A stretch of 64,000 bases of DNA from Pelagicoccus sp. SDUM812005 (GCF_031127875.1 NZ_JARXIA010000026.1:1-64000), one strand, 5' to 3'. Numbered from the stretch's first letter, positions 36,005-45,167 are shown. The notes: a model not told the origin generated them from the sequence alone. Translations and numbers: made by a program.

Positions 36005-38404
36005 ATGAATTTCTTTTCGAATACCGTTCCCAAGATTCTAGCGGCCGCGCTTCTAAGCTCCGTTCTTTATGGTTGTGGGGCTAAGTCCATCTATTATGTC
36101 GCTCCGCAAGGAAATGACCAAAACCCGGGCACGGAAGACTCTCCATTTGCCTCGCTCGCGGGAGCTCGAGACTTCTTAAGGCAGTCGGGCGAACTGGGCG
36201 ATAAACCGATCGAAGTAATCGTTCGCCCTGGAGTCTATTACCTCCCTGAGACATTGCGATTTGAAGCGAAGGATTCTGGGAGCGAGGGAAACGAGGTCGT
36301 CTACCGAGCGGAGATCGAGGGGGAGAGTATTCTCAGTGGTGGTTCTAGACTTGAGCTAAAGTGGCGCCCGTATCGGGATGGTATTTATCAGGCGATTACG
36401 CCGGAGGGGCTCGCTATCGATCAGCTTTTCATAGACGGTAAGAGCCAGCGCATGGCCCGCTATCCGAACTACGATCCGAGCAAGAAGGCCCAGGCTTACC
36501 AAGGTTTTGCGGCGGATGCGTTTTCCAAGGAACGGGCGGCCCGGTGGGAAGATCCGGAGGGCGGATACATTCACGCGATGCACATATCGCGCTGGGGCGG
36601 CTACCATTACCGCATAACGGGTAAGGATGATGAGGGTAACGTCACCTTCGAGGGAGGTTGGCAAAACAATCGCCAAATGGGGATGCACGAAGAGTACCGC
36701 ATGGTTGAGAATATATTCGAGGAACTCGATGCGGAGGGAGAATGGTTTCATAATCAGAAAACGAATACGCTTTACTACAAGCCAATCGCTGGAGAACGCT
36801 TAGAAGAGGCGAAGGTGGAGGTTGTCCGCCTTAGGCACCTCGTGGAGTTTCAAGGATCCGAGTCGCAGCCAGTTCGTCACATTACGCTAAAGGGCTTCGT
36901 GGCGCGACATGCGGCCCGTACGTTTATGGATACCAAGGAACCGCTGCTTCGGTCGGATTGGGCGATCTACCGCGGTGGGGCTTTCAAGCTAAGCGGGACG
37001 GAAGATGTGAGCATTTTGGATTGCGAATTCGATCAAGTCGGAGGAAATGCGATTTTCGTAAACGAATACAATCGCGACACTTTGGTCCGCGGTTGCCATA
37101 TTCACGACGTAGGTGCGAGCGGGGTCTGTTTCGTGGGCGATCCGGATGCGGTACGCGATCCGCTATTTGAATACGCAGAGGTAAATGACCTTTCGAAGAT
37201 CGATCGTACGGTGGGACCCAAGACGAACAACTATCCGTCTGGCGGGATTGTTGAGGATTGCCTGATTCATGGAATAGGGACGGTGGAGCGACAGCCGGCG
37301 GGGGTGCAGATCTCTATGGCGATGGGGATTACGGTGCGAGACACCTCGATCTACGACACCGCTAGAGCAGGCATCAATATCAGCGATGGGACTTGGGGCG
37401 GCCATTTGATCGAACGGTGCGATGTATTCGATACGGTTTTGGAAACGCATGACCATGGTTCGTTCAATTCCTGGGGCCGCGACCGTTTTTGGAGGAACGA
37501 CCATTTGACCGCGACGCAAGCGGCGGTGGACGAGGATCCGGACCTACCGTTTCTGGATGCTATGAAAACCACTGTGATTCGCAACAGTCGTTGGCGTTGC
37601 GACCACGGTTGGGATATCGATCTAGACGATGGTTCTAGTAACTACGATATCTATAATAATCTCATGCTCCGCGGTGGATTGAAGTTTCGCGAAGGCTTCC
37701 GTCGGCGGGCCTGGAATAACATCGCCGTCAACAACGGCTTCCATCCTCACGTTTGGTTCAGGAACAGTGGGGACGAGGTGTTCAGCAACATCTTCATGAT
37801 TCCCCACCAGGAAATTCGCGTGGGATTCGGCGGCAAGAGAGTAGACGGAAACATTTTTCACTCGAACGACCCGTCGATCACCGAGTACGACGAGGCTTGG
37901 AACTGGGAGAACAATGCTCTGGTGGCGGAGCTGGAGTTCGTCGATCCTGCCAACGGCGACTTTCGCCTGAAGGACGGGTCTCCCGCTTTCGATTACGGCT
38001 TCGAGAATTTTCCGATGGACCAGTTCGGCGTCAAGAAGCCCTCGCTAAAGGCGATCGCTCGTACGCCCGATATCCCGCCTCTCAACATGGTATCTGTCGA
38101 GGATGGCGAGGAGGCGGTCGATGCCTTTTGGCAAGGCGGAAGAATTCACAGCCTGGATGGAGAAGAGTTTTCAGCCTACGGCGTTTCGAAGGAAGACGGG
38201 GGGATTGCGATCCTGGATGCTCCGGCAGGTTCTGGTCTTGCGACGAACGGATTAGTGGCTGGAGATCTCATTCAGAAGGTGAATGGCCATCCGGTCTCGA
38301 CCTTGCCTGATTTCTTCGCGGCCCTTGATCGGCTTGGCGACGGTTCGCTGGAGCTTTTAGTAATAAGGAACCAGCAGGCTAAGGTTGTAGCTTTCGAGCG
38401 GTAG
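36005..38404 (+). CDS. GH141-like right-handed beta-helix lipoprotein with a C-terminal PDZ domain
   Basis: 799 residues. The N-terminus MNFFSNTVPKILAAALLSS ends in lipobox LYGC, so it is membrane anchored. The opening IYYVAPQGNDQNPGTEDSPF, GVYYLPETLRFEAKDSG, ILSGG and QLFIDGKSQRMARYPNYDP is typical of the GH141-like beta-helix group, which includes alpha-L-fucosidase and xylanase activities. Coils follow to about residue 690 (ILDCEFDQVGG, LVRGCHIHDVG, IEDCLIHGIG). Residues about 705-799 form a PDZ-like fold ending APAGSGLATNGLVAGDLIQKVNGHPV. A PDZ on a beta-helix hydrolase is unusual and may bind a partner's C-terminus. Nearby GH29 and sulfatase genes support a fucose-related role. GH141 assignment is by resemblance only. 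Confidence 0.7.
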   Translation: MNFFSNTVPKILAAALLSSVLYGCGAKSIYYVAPQGNDQNPGTEDSPFASLAGARDFLRQSGELGDKPIEVIVRPGVYYLPETLRFEAKDSGSEGNEVVYRAEIEGESILSGGSRLELKWRPYRDGIYQAITPEGLAIDQLFIDGKSQRMARYPNYDPSKKAQAYQGFAADAFSKERAARWEDPEGGYIHAMHISRWGGYHYRITGKDDEGNVTFEGGWQNNRQMGMHEEYRMVENIFEELDAEGEWFHNQKTNTLYYKPIAGERLEEAKVEVVRLRHLVEFQGSESQPVRHITLKGFVARHAARTFMDTKEPLLRSDWAIYRGGAFKLSGTEDVSILDCEFDQVGGNAIFVNEYNRDTLVRGCHIHDVGASGVCFVGDPDAVRDPLFEYAEVNDLSKIDRTVGPKTNNYPSGGIVEDCLIHGIGTVERQPAGVQISMAMGITVRDTSIYDTARAGINISDGTWGGHLIERCDVFDTVLETHDHGSFNSWGRDRFWRNDHLTATQAAVDEDPDLPFLDAMKTTVIRNSRWRCDHGWDIDLDDGSSNYDIYNNLMLRGGLKFREGFRRRAWNNIAVNNGFHPHVWFRNSGDEVFSNIFMIPHQEIRVGFGGKRVDGNIFHSNDPSITEYDEAWNWENNALVAELEFVDPANGDFRLKDGSPAFDYGFENFPMDQFGVKKPSLKAIARTPDIPPLNMVSVEDGEEAVDAFWQGGRIHSLDGEEFSAYGVSKEDGGIAILDAPAGSGLATNGLVAGDLIQKVNGHPVSTLPDFFAALDRLGDGSLELLVIRNQQAKVVAFER

Positions 38405-38482
38405 TCGGATGCGTGGCAATTGAGTCATGGAGTGGCAACCTTTACCGCCTGGCAGGTCGCTCTTCGAGGGAGTTGGGGGCGC

Positions 38483-38494
38483 TTACCATTGTAA
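38483..38494 (+). promoter_or_regulatory. Operator-like palindrome copy 4 (GCTTACCATTGTAAGC)
   Basis: The best palindrome of the set: arms extend to GCTTAC / GTAAGC. It lies 130 bases before the heparinase-like gene at 38625 and is followed after six bases by CTCGATTCG. It probably controls the lyase-fucosidase operon. Confidence 0.65.
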
Positions 38495-38624
38495 GCAGCG
38501 CTCGATTCGCTAAAGGCAGCCGGGGCTCTCAGCGTATTGCCTGCACGAATTCCTACCTCTCGGTCGGAGGAATCGGAGCTCGTTTGCCAATCCCCCTGTT
38601 GCTGAACCCCTGCGAAGAATAGAT

Positions 38625-40535
38625 ATGAATCTCAAACTGACGTCCCTGTTGTGCGTCGCGTTGTTCTCCGGTCTGAGCGCCGCGGCGAAACTGGATATTG
38701 GCGAGTACCTCTCCCTCGCGGACGAGGGCATTATCTATCCATCGGAGGCGCAGCTGGAGCTGTTGAGGCCGCTGGTGCCCCGCGAGCGTTTCCAGGCTGC
38801 TCCGCCGATTTCGGACCGGGCGTTTTGGAATGCCATCGCGGTTTCGCAGTCGGGACGCGAGTGGGTGAAGGCGGCGCGGGCCAATCGGGACAAGAAGCCG
38901 GAGGTGCCGATTTCGGACGAAAATTATCGACGGGCTAACAAGGAAGGCAACCGTCCCATCTACAAGCCGCGCTACTATCGCACGATGGAGCGGCTCGAGC
39001 GCTTCATCTTGGCGGAGTGCATCGAGGACAAGGGGCGTTACTTGCCGCAGATCGAGCAGTACTTGAAGGCGATCATGGCCATGAAGTCGTGGTTGCATCC
39101 CAATCACGACGACAACGATAACGGCGTGCTGGAAGGGCGACGGGTTTCCATCGATTTGGGCGCTCGGAAATTTGGTTCGGACCTCGCTCTTGCGAAAACC
39201 TTGCTAGGGGATCGCTTGCCCGCGGCCCTGTTGAAGGAGATCGACGAGCAGCTGCGTTGGAGAATGTTGGATACGTATTTGACCAGCTGTCGCGAGAACG
39301 ATCAAAACAACCATTGGATCAAGAGCACCAGCAATTGGAACTCGGTGTGCACCAGCGGTACCGTGTATTCAATTATCGCTAGCGTCGACGATCACGAGAA
39401 GCGAGTAGCGGCCATCGGCAGCGCCTTGAACAGCATGGTGCACTACCTGAGCGGATTTGGCGAGGATGGCTATTGTTCGGAGGGCATTGGCTACTGGGGC
39501 TATGGATTCGGGCACTACCTGTATCTTGCCGAAATCTTGCATGACTATACCGGAGGCATGGTGGATCTCTTCGTTTGGAACAATCCGGAGAAGCTGCGGG
39601 CGGTCGGAAACTTTCCGGAGAATATCCACATCCAGGAGGGATGCTTTCCTGCGTTTTCGGATTCCAAGCCGACCGCGAAGATTGATGGTTCCGGTTTCCA
39701 GTTCGCGGGGGCCATGGCGGCCAAGCATTACGGTTCCAAGTGGCCTTACCAACTGGAGTTCAAGGACGCGGTCGAGCAGTTGATTCACTGGAAGGATCCG
39801 TTGCCGGAGTATGCGGGGGAGAAGATGGTCTTGGCGGACGTGACTTACTTTGACGACATGGGAATCGTGATCTCGCGCGGAACGCAGAAGGAACGTTTCT
39901 CGATCGCAATCAAGGCGGGCCACAACGACGAGAACCACAACCACAGCGACGTGGGCAGCTATACGATCGTGTTGGGCGATGACTTTCCGGTCGCCGATCC
40001 CAGCTCGCCTTCCTACATCGCGGGTGGCTTCGATCCCGATAACGACGCTCGCAGCTCCTGGGGACATCCGGTGCCCTACGTGAACGGCAAGCGCCAGTCG
40101 AACGGTCGGGAATTCGAGGGAAAGGTTTTGCATACGGAGTTTCGGGCTGGCTACGATCGCGTGGTGATGGATATCCGTCGCGCCTACGAGATGCCCGAGC
40201 TTCGTTCGCTGGAGCGAAGCATGGAGAACGACAAGGCGGGGGCGGGCACGATTCGGGTGGAAGACGTCTTTTCCGCTGCGGAACCGATCCCCTTCGGCAC
40301 TGCCATGATGACTTACTCCGATTACGAAGTGCTCGATTCCCATACGGTGCTATTTAAGACGGACGATCAGGTCGTTCGGGCGGAGATCCGGGCCGAGGGT
40401 GGGGACGTCGAAATCGTAGTCGACGAGATCACCACGAGGATGGGCAGCGGCAAGGTACCGCAGCGCATCGGGATCAATTTCAAGGAGCCGCTCGCGAAGG
40501 GGCTCATTTCCATCACCTACCGTCCGGTGGAGTGA
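38625..40535 (+). CDS. Heparinase II/III-family polysaccharide lyase (standard length)
   Basis: 636 residues; signal peptide ends about residue 21 (LSAAAK). This is a normal-length heparinase II/III protein, unlike the three 1170-residue paralogs. The alpha/alpha toroid (about 60-380) contains NNHWIKSTSNWNSVCTSG and CSEGIGYWGYGFGHYLYLAE; the beta-sheet domain contains IAIKAGHNDENHNHSDVGS (His near residue 432), the usual catalytic and metal-binding signature. The enzyme cleaves uronate-containing glycans or oligosaccharides by beta-elimination, probably as an exo-type oligosaccharide lyase (inference). It is followed after 45 bases by GH29, so the two are likely one operon under palindrome copy 4. 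Confidence 0.88.
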   Translation: MNLKLTSLLCVALFSGLSAAAKLDIGEYLSLADEGIIYPSEAQLELLRPLVPRERFQAAPPISDRAFWNAIAVSQSGREWVKAARANRDKKPEVPISDENYRRANKEGNRPIYKPRYYRTMERLERFILAECIEDKGRYLPQIEQYLKAIMAMKSWLHPNHDDNDNGVLEGRRVSIDLGARKFGSDLALAKTLLGDRLPAALLKEIDEQLRWRMLDTYLTSCRENDQNNHWIKSTSNWNSVCTSGTVYSIIASVDDHEKRVAAIGSALNSMVHYLSGFGEDGYCSEGIGYWGYGFGHYLYLAEILHDYTGGMVDLFVWNNPEKLRAVGNFPENIHIQEGCFPAFSDSKPTAKIDGSGFQFAGAMAAKHYGSKWPYQLEFKDAVEQLIHWKDPLPEYAGEKMVLADVTYFDDMGIVISRGTQKERFSIAIKAGHNDENHNHSDVGSYTIVLGDDFPVADPSSPSYIAGGFDPDNDARSSWGHPVPYVNGKRQSNGREFEGKVLHTEFRAGYDRVVMDIRRAYEMPELRSLERSMENDKAGAGTIRVEDVFSAAEPIPFGTAMMTYSDYEVLDSHTVLFKTDDQVVRAEIRAEGGDVEIVVDEITTRMGSGKVPQRIGINFKEPLAKGLISITYRPVE

Positions 40536-40580
40536 TATGTATGAGAACTGTGAATACTGTTAATTGTGATTTTTAGCCCC

Positions 40581-41930
40581 ATGAAGAGAAAAAAGATATT
40601 CGGACTTTTAGTTTTAATGGCCGTGATGCTGAGCTCTGTTGCCCAGAGTTCGGAGGTGAAGCAACCGCTGAGCGACGACGAGCGCATGGAGTGGTGGCGG
40701 GACGCCGGCTTTGGCATGTTCATCCACTGGGGATTGTATTCGATTCCGGCCGGAGAGTACAAGGGACAGCGCGTGAAGGGGATCGCCGAGTGGATCATGG
40801 AAAAGCTCGATATCCCGGTAGCCGAGTACGAGAAGTTTGCGGCTCAGTTCAATCCGGTGAAGTTCGATGCGGACGAGTGGGTCGCGATTGCGAAGAATGC
40901 GGGCATGAAGTACATCGTGATCACCACTAAGCACCACGATGGCTTCTGCTTGTGGGACTCCAAGGTGACCGATTACGACGTTATCGACGCTTCGCCCTTT
41001 AAGCGCGATATCCTGGACGAGCTGGCGGAGGCTTGTCGGCGGGAAGGGATCAAGATGTGCTTTTATTACTCCATCGTCGACTGGCACCACCCTCAAGCGC
41101 AGGCGCCCTTGTATCCAAATTACAATGCAGGCCAGAAGGACAAGTCCGTCTTCAATCCCGAGTTTCCAGAGTATTTCGAAAACTACCTGAAGCCGCAGAT
41201 TAAGGAGTTGTTGACGGAATACGGCGACGTGGGAGTGGTTTGGTTCGATGGGGACTGGATTCCTGACTACACCACCGAAATGGGCAAGGAGCTGTACGCG
41301 TTCATTCGCGAGCTCCAGCCTAATACGATCGTGAACAACCGCGTCGACAAGGGACGTCAGGGAATGGCGGGCTTGAACCGCGAGGGCAATTTCGCGGGTG
41401 ATTTCGGTACCCCTGAGAAGGAAGTCCCAGACACTGGCTTCGAAGGAGTCGACTGGGAATCCTGTATCACCATGAACCATACTTGGGGGTACAAGCACTT
41501 CGACCACGACTGGAAGAGCTCGGAGTACCTTATTGAGATGTTGGTGGAAATCGTATCCAAGGGCGGCAATCTTTTGCTGAACGTGGGACCGACTGGGGAA
41601 GGCGAAATTCCGCAGCCGAGCGTCGAGCGCTTGGAGGAAATGGGCGCGTGGCTGAAGGTGAATGGCGAGGCCATCTACGGAGCCAAGGCGAGTCCTTACG
41701 CCAAGCCCGACTGGGGACGCTACACGGCTAAGGACGGAGTGATCTACGCCCATGTCTACGACTGGCCGGAGGACGGCGTTCTGCCGATCGATGGGGCGAT
41801 CAAGGCGAAGCGGGTCAGTCTGCTCGCTGAACCGAAGTCCAAGGTTAGCTTCGATGCAAAGAAGGGAACGATCGCGCTTCCATCGAAAGTTGGAGACTCT
41901 CCTGTCACGGTAGTGAAGATCGAACTCTAG
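40581..41930 (+). CDS. Alpha-L-fucosidase, glycoside hydrolase family 29
   Basis: 449 residues. The ATG at 40581 gives signal peptide MKRKKIFGLLVLMAVMLSS; a GTG 15 bases upstream would add five residues. GH29 hallmarks are plain: WWRDAGFGMFIHWGLYSIPAG, AKNAGMKYIVITTKHHDGFCLWDS, RREGIKMCFYYSIVDWHHP and VVWFDGDW, with Asp223 as the likely nucleophile, then LVEIVSKGGNLLLNVGPTGEG. It removes alpha-L-fucose from oligosaccharides with retention, probably in the periplasm. The length matches the family. The compact form with a short C-terminal beta domain resembles GH29 enzymes from marine glycan loci. It indicates that the target polymer carries fucose. Confidence 0.93.
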   Translation: MKRKKIFGLLVLMAVMLSSVAQSSEVKQPLSDDERMEWWRDAGFGMFIHWGLYSIPAGEYKGQRVKGIAEWIMEKLDIPVAEYEKFAAQFNPVKFDADEWVAIAKNAGMKYIVITTKHHDGFCLWDSKVTDYDVIDASPFKRDILDELAEACRREGIKMCFYYSIVDWHHPQAQAPLYPNYNAGQKDKSVFNPEFPEYFENYLKPQIKELLTEYGDVGVVWFDGDWIPDYTTEMGKELYAFIRELQPNTIVNNRVDKGRQGMAGLNREGNFAGDFGTPEKEVPDTGFEGVDWESCITMNHTWGYKHFDHDWKSSEYLIEMLVEIVSKGGNLLLNVGPTGEGEIPQPSVERLEEMGAWLKVNGEAIYGAKASPYAKPDWGRYTAKDGVIYAHVYDWPEDGVLPIDGAIKAKRVSLLAEPKSKVSFDAKKGTIALPSKVGDSPVTVVKIEL

Positions 41931-42029
41931 GGTTGTTTCGCGTATATGTGAATCGAATACAGTATGGATATGCCTTGGGGCGTATCCATAGGGTGACAGT
42001 TAAGAGAATTCGACGGAAGGAAGGCGTAG

Positions 42030-42665
42030 CTTGTTTAGACCCTGCCACGAAGGTGTTCTTTAACAACGCTGCGCTTGATCCCTGCTTCGCAGGGCGAGGA
42101 TCCGGTCTTCGACCGGCGAGGAATTTGTTGATGGCTTCGGTCTTTCGACTACCCGCTTCGGTTCTTGCCGACGCAGTCGGATCCTTGCCTCGCAGCGGAT
42201 CTAGCGACGCAGGAGCGATGTTAAGATTTACGATCCCGCAACGATGATGTTCTTTAACAACGCTGCACTTGATCCCTGCTTTGCAGGGCATGGATCCGGT
42301 CTTCGACCGGCGAGGAGTTTGTTGGTGGCTTCGTCTTTTCGACTACCGCTTCGGTCCTCGCCGACGCAGTCGGATCCTTGCCGCGCAGCGGGTCTAGCGA
42401 CGCAGGAGCGATGTTAAATTTACGATCCCACAACGATGATGTTCTTTAACAACGCTGCGCTTGATCCCTGCTTCGCAGAGCGAGGGTCCGGTCTTCGACC
42501 GGCGAGGAGTTTGTTGGTGGCTCCGGTCTTTCGACTACTCTCTTCGGTCCTCGCCGACGCAGTCGGATCCTTGCCGCGCAGCGGATCTAGCGACGCAGGA
42601 GCGATGTTAAGATTATTAATCCTCCACGAAGGTGTTTTTGATTAGGTTGCCCTTGATCTCTTCGA
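42030..42665. repeat. Tandem hairpin repeat, array B (three units plus a partial fourth), inverted relative to array A
   Basis: The word tgttctttaacaacgctgc starts at 42054, 42248 and 42440, spacing 194 and 192. A partial fourth copy (cctccacgaaggtgttttt) begins near 42620. The reverse complement aligns with array A at 17.3-17.85 kb, for example caaactcctcgccggtcg. Units show hairpins CCGGTC-ttc-GACCGG, CCCTGC-ttt-GCAGGG, CCGAC-gca-GTCGG and CCGC-gca-GCGG, all with 3-base loops. Since spacing is not constant modulo three, coding is unlikely. The rest of the 41931-42729 gap holds no gene I can support. Confidence 0.85.
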
Positions 42666-42729
42666 CCAGTTCAGGACTGGGGTTATGGAAGGTTGACCGC
42701 CTATACTTCTAAGAATAAATTGATTTGGT

Positions 42730-44157
42730 ATGTATAAAATAGCTTGTTTGTTTTTGGCTGCCTTCAGCCTTTCGGTCGGCCTGCGTGCGGCCGATGAAAG
42801 GCCTAATATCATCGTCGTTTTGTGTGACGATTTAGGATACGGGGATTTGGCCAGCTACGGGCACCCGTACATAAAGACGCCGCATTTGGACCAGATGGCG
42901 GCGGAAGGGATTCGCTTCACTGACTTTTATTCCACGGCTCCGGTGTGCTCGCCTTCGCGGGTAGGCCTGCTGACGGGCCGCAGCCCCAATCGGGCGGGAG
43001 TTTACGACTGGATCCCGCCGGGACGTCCGGGAACCAAAGACCGTCGCGGGGACGTGCACATGCGCGCTTCCGAGGTAACGATTCCGCAGTTGCTCAAGAA
43101 ATCTGGATACGCGACCGCCATGGCCGGCAAGTGGCACTGCAATTCCATTTTCAACTCGCCAGCCCAGCCGCAACCGGGGGACGCCGGCTTCGACCACTGG
43201 CTCGCTACCCACAACAACGCGGCCCCTTCCCACGCCAACCCCATCAACTACGTTCGCAATGGCGAACCCGTAGGCGAGCTGGAAGGCTACAGCTGCCAGA
43301 TCGTGGTCGACGAAGGAATCGACTGGATGGAAGGGTTGCGCTCCAAGAATAGCGAGCAACCGTTTTTTCTCTTTCTCGCCTTCCATGAGCCGCACGAGCC
43401 GGTGGCGTCGCCGGAAGAGCTGACTGCGTCCTACCGCAATGTTGCCTTCTCGGAAAAGGAAGCGGAATACTTTGCCAACGTGGAAAACGTGGACCGGGCG
43501 GTGGGCCGACTGCTCGACTACCTGGAAGAATCCGGGGCGGACGAGGATACGCTGGTAATTTTCACCTCGGACAATGGTCCCGAGACCCTGAATCGCTACG
43601 AGCGCTCGTCCCGTTCCTGGGGACGCGCCGATCCGCTGCGCGGCATGAAGCTGTGGACGACGGAGGCAGGTTTCCGCGTGTCGGGTATAATGCGTTGGCC
43701 TGGGCAGATCGCAGCCGGACAAGTGTCGGACGAAGTCGTGTCGGCCCTCGATTTCCTGCCGACTTTTTGCGATCTAGCCGGTGCTGAGGTGCCAGCGGGT
43801 CTCGAGCTGGACGGAGCTAACTTTTTGCCAGCCCTGGAGGGTGAGGCGATCGAGCGCGAGAAGCCGCTGGTCTGGGCGTTCTACAATGCCTTGAACGAGC
43901 GCCAGCTCGCCATGCGTGACGGAGACTGGAAGGTGCTCGGCCGTTTGGATTTGGCCCGTACTCCAAACCTCGGCGCCCACAATATCGAGGAAGTGAAGGC
44001 GGCCCAGCTGGTCGACGTGGAAATCTACAACGTGCGCTACGACATCGGGGAAGCCCGAGATATCTCCTTCAGTCACCCGGAATTGAAAGAGCGGCTGACG
44101 CAAAAGCTGAAGACGCATTACAGCGAGCTGCTGGAAGGTTCCCACGTCTGGGAGTAG
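42730..44157 (+). CDS. S1-family sulfatase (formylglycine-dependent)
   Basis: 475 residues; signal peptide ends about residue 21 (LRAADE). The type I sulfatase signature CSPSR with Cys73, converted to formylglycine, follows VLCDDLGYGD, which gives the metal-binding Asp pair; SDNGP later supplies the second Asp-Asn metal site. It hydrolyses sulfate esters on carbohydrates; S1 sulfatases acting on algal and host glycans have this form. The partner maturase (anaerobic-type or FGE) is not in this window. It is the only sulfatase here, so the target is perhaps lightly or specifically sulfated. The gene sits between the hairpin array and a strong terminator, probably as a single unit. Confidence 0.92.
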   Translation: MYKIACLFLAAFSLSVGLRAADERPNIIVVLCDDLGYGDLASYGHPYIKTPHLDQMAAEGIRFTDFYSTAPVCSPSRVGLLTGRSPNRAGVYDWIPPGRPGTKDRRGDVHMRASEVTIPQLLKKSGYATAMAGKWHCNSIFNSPAQPQPGDAGFDHWLATHNNAAPSHANPINYVRNGEPVGELEGYSCQIVVDEGIDWMEGLRSKNSEQPFFLFLAFHEPHEPVASPEELTASYRNVAFSEKEAEYFANVENVDRAVGRLLDYLEESGADEDTLVIFTSDNGPETLNRYERSSRSWGRADPLRGMKLWTTEAGFRVSGIMRWPGQIAAGQVSDEVVSALDFLPTFCDLAGAEVPAGLELDGANFLPALEGEAIEREKPLVWAFYNALNERQLAMRDGDWKVLGRLDLARTPNLGAHNIEEVKAAQLVDVEIYNVRYDIGEARDISFSHPELKERLTQKLKTHYSELLEGSHVWE

Positions 44158-44185
44158 GCGCCGCGATCGATTCGAAATTTGCGGA

Positions 44186-44219
44186 GACGGTTTCCTGATC
44201 GGGAAGCCGTCTTTTTTTT
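44186..44219 (+). terminator. Intrinsic terminator after the sulfatase gene
   Basis: Stem GACGGTTTCC / GGGAAGCCGTC (one G-T pair), loop about TGATC, then an eight-base T run. Confidence 0.85.
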
Positions 44220-44235
44220 GCGGGATAAGCCACGG

Positions 44236-44247
44236 TTACCAATGTAA
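44236..44247 (+). promoter_or_regulatory. Operator-like palindrome copy 5 (GTTACCAATGTAAC)
   Basis: A 13-14-base palindrome 149 bases before the DUF3450-TonB operon, just after the sulfatase terminator. It lacks the secondary CTnGAWTCG block. It links the energy-transducing operon to the glycan genes. Confidence 0.6.
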
Positions 44248-44396
44248 CTTGAAGGGGGGCTTCCTAATTGTGGGGGACTGGTAATTAAGTAATTGGCCGC
44301 TGCGGCGGTTCCCCACAGAGTTATGCGAGCGTCGACCAACCGACGTTGGCGAGCGATGCCTTTTTCCACCCCCTTGGTTAACCGACCAAAGTAATT

Positions 44397-45167
44397 ATGA
44401 TGCGGCTATTTGGCCTCCGAAAATTCCTAGTCGGCTGCATGGTTGCAGCTGCGTCTGCGTTGCTGAATGCGGCCTCGGTCGATCACGTGCAGGATACGAT
44501 TGCCCAATGGGTCGATACTAAGCGCGTGATCGAGGAAACGCGTCGCGATTGGGCCGAGCAGCAACGGCTTTTGGCTCACGAGGCGAAGCTGATGCAGATG
44601 GAGCTCGAGGAACTTGAGGAGCGACGCGGCACGCTGAAGAGCGTTAACTCTCGGTCCGACGAAGCTCGTTTGGCAGCGTTGGCGGACAAGGATCGCTATT
44701 CCGATTTGCTGCGGATGGTGGAGTCGCGGTTGCTGAAACTGGAAACTCGCTTGATGGGCTTGTATTCCGCATTTCCGGATCCTTTAAAGGAGCGACTGGG
44801 CTCGGTGATTCCGGCGGAGAAGGACCGGTCTAGCTTGAACGCGAGCGCGCGATTGAGGTACCTGGTTTCGGTTCTGTCCGAGGCGGGCAAGTTCAATCGA
44901 GAGCTCACCTTCGTGAATGAGACCCGCCTGGTGGAGGGCCAGGAGCGACAGATGAAGGTTTTATATTGGGGCTTAGCGGCAGCCTATGCCATCGACTGGC
45001 AGGGCCAGTTCGCCCAGGTGGGCAAGCCGTCAGCGACGGGCTGGCGCTGGACGGACCGTTCCGACTTTTCGGAGCAGATCGCCCAGTTGATAGAGGTGCA
45101 GCAAGGCGCTGCGGACGCGGCGTTCGTGGGAGTGCCGGTGTCGATTTTGAAGGAGGTGCCGCAATGA
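44397..45167 (+). CDS. DUF3450 family periplasmic protein
   Basis: 256 residues; signal peptide ends about residue 25 (LLNAAS). A long coiled coil occupies about residues 30-110 (rich in Glu, Leu, Arg: QQRLLAHEAKLMQMELEELE), then a globular part with QMKVLYWGLAAAYAID and GWRWTDRSDF. DUF3450 genes are regularly the first gene of TonB2-type clusters in gammaproteobacteria and others, where they assist the TtpC-ExbBD-TonB complex. The same order is kept here. The gene overlaps the next by four bases (ATGA). The role is inferred from context. Confidence 0.85.
   Translation: MMRLFGLRKFLVGCMVAAASALLNAASVDHVQDTIAQWVDTKRVIEETRRDWAEQQRLLAHEAKLMQMELEELEERRGTLKSVNSRSDEARLAALADKDRYSDLLRMVESRLLKLETRLMGLYSAFPDPLKERLGSVIPAEKDRSSLNASARLRYLVSVLSEAGKFNRELTFVNETRLVEGQERQMKVLYWGLAAAYAIDWQGQFAQVGKPSATGWRWTDRSDFSEQIAQLIEVQQGAADAAFVGVPVSILKEVPQ
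45150..45157 (+). promoter_or_regulatory. Strong ribosome binding site for the TtpC-like gene
   Basis: AAGGAGGT seven bases before ATG 45164, inside the end of the DUF3450 gene. It decides the start: a longer open frame upstream in the same frame lacks a signal peptide. Confidence 0.8.

Noticed and set aside
38413-38622. Small 69-codon open frame before the heparinase-like gene at 38625
   Set aside because: It runs over the palindrome at 38483 and has no ribosome site or family resemblance.
40614-41753. 379-codon minus-strand open frame
   Set aside because: Exact antisense of the GH29 gene, whose catalytic motifs are intact.
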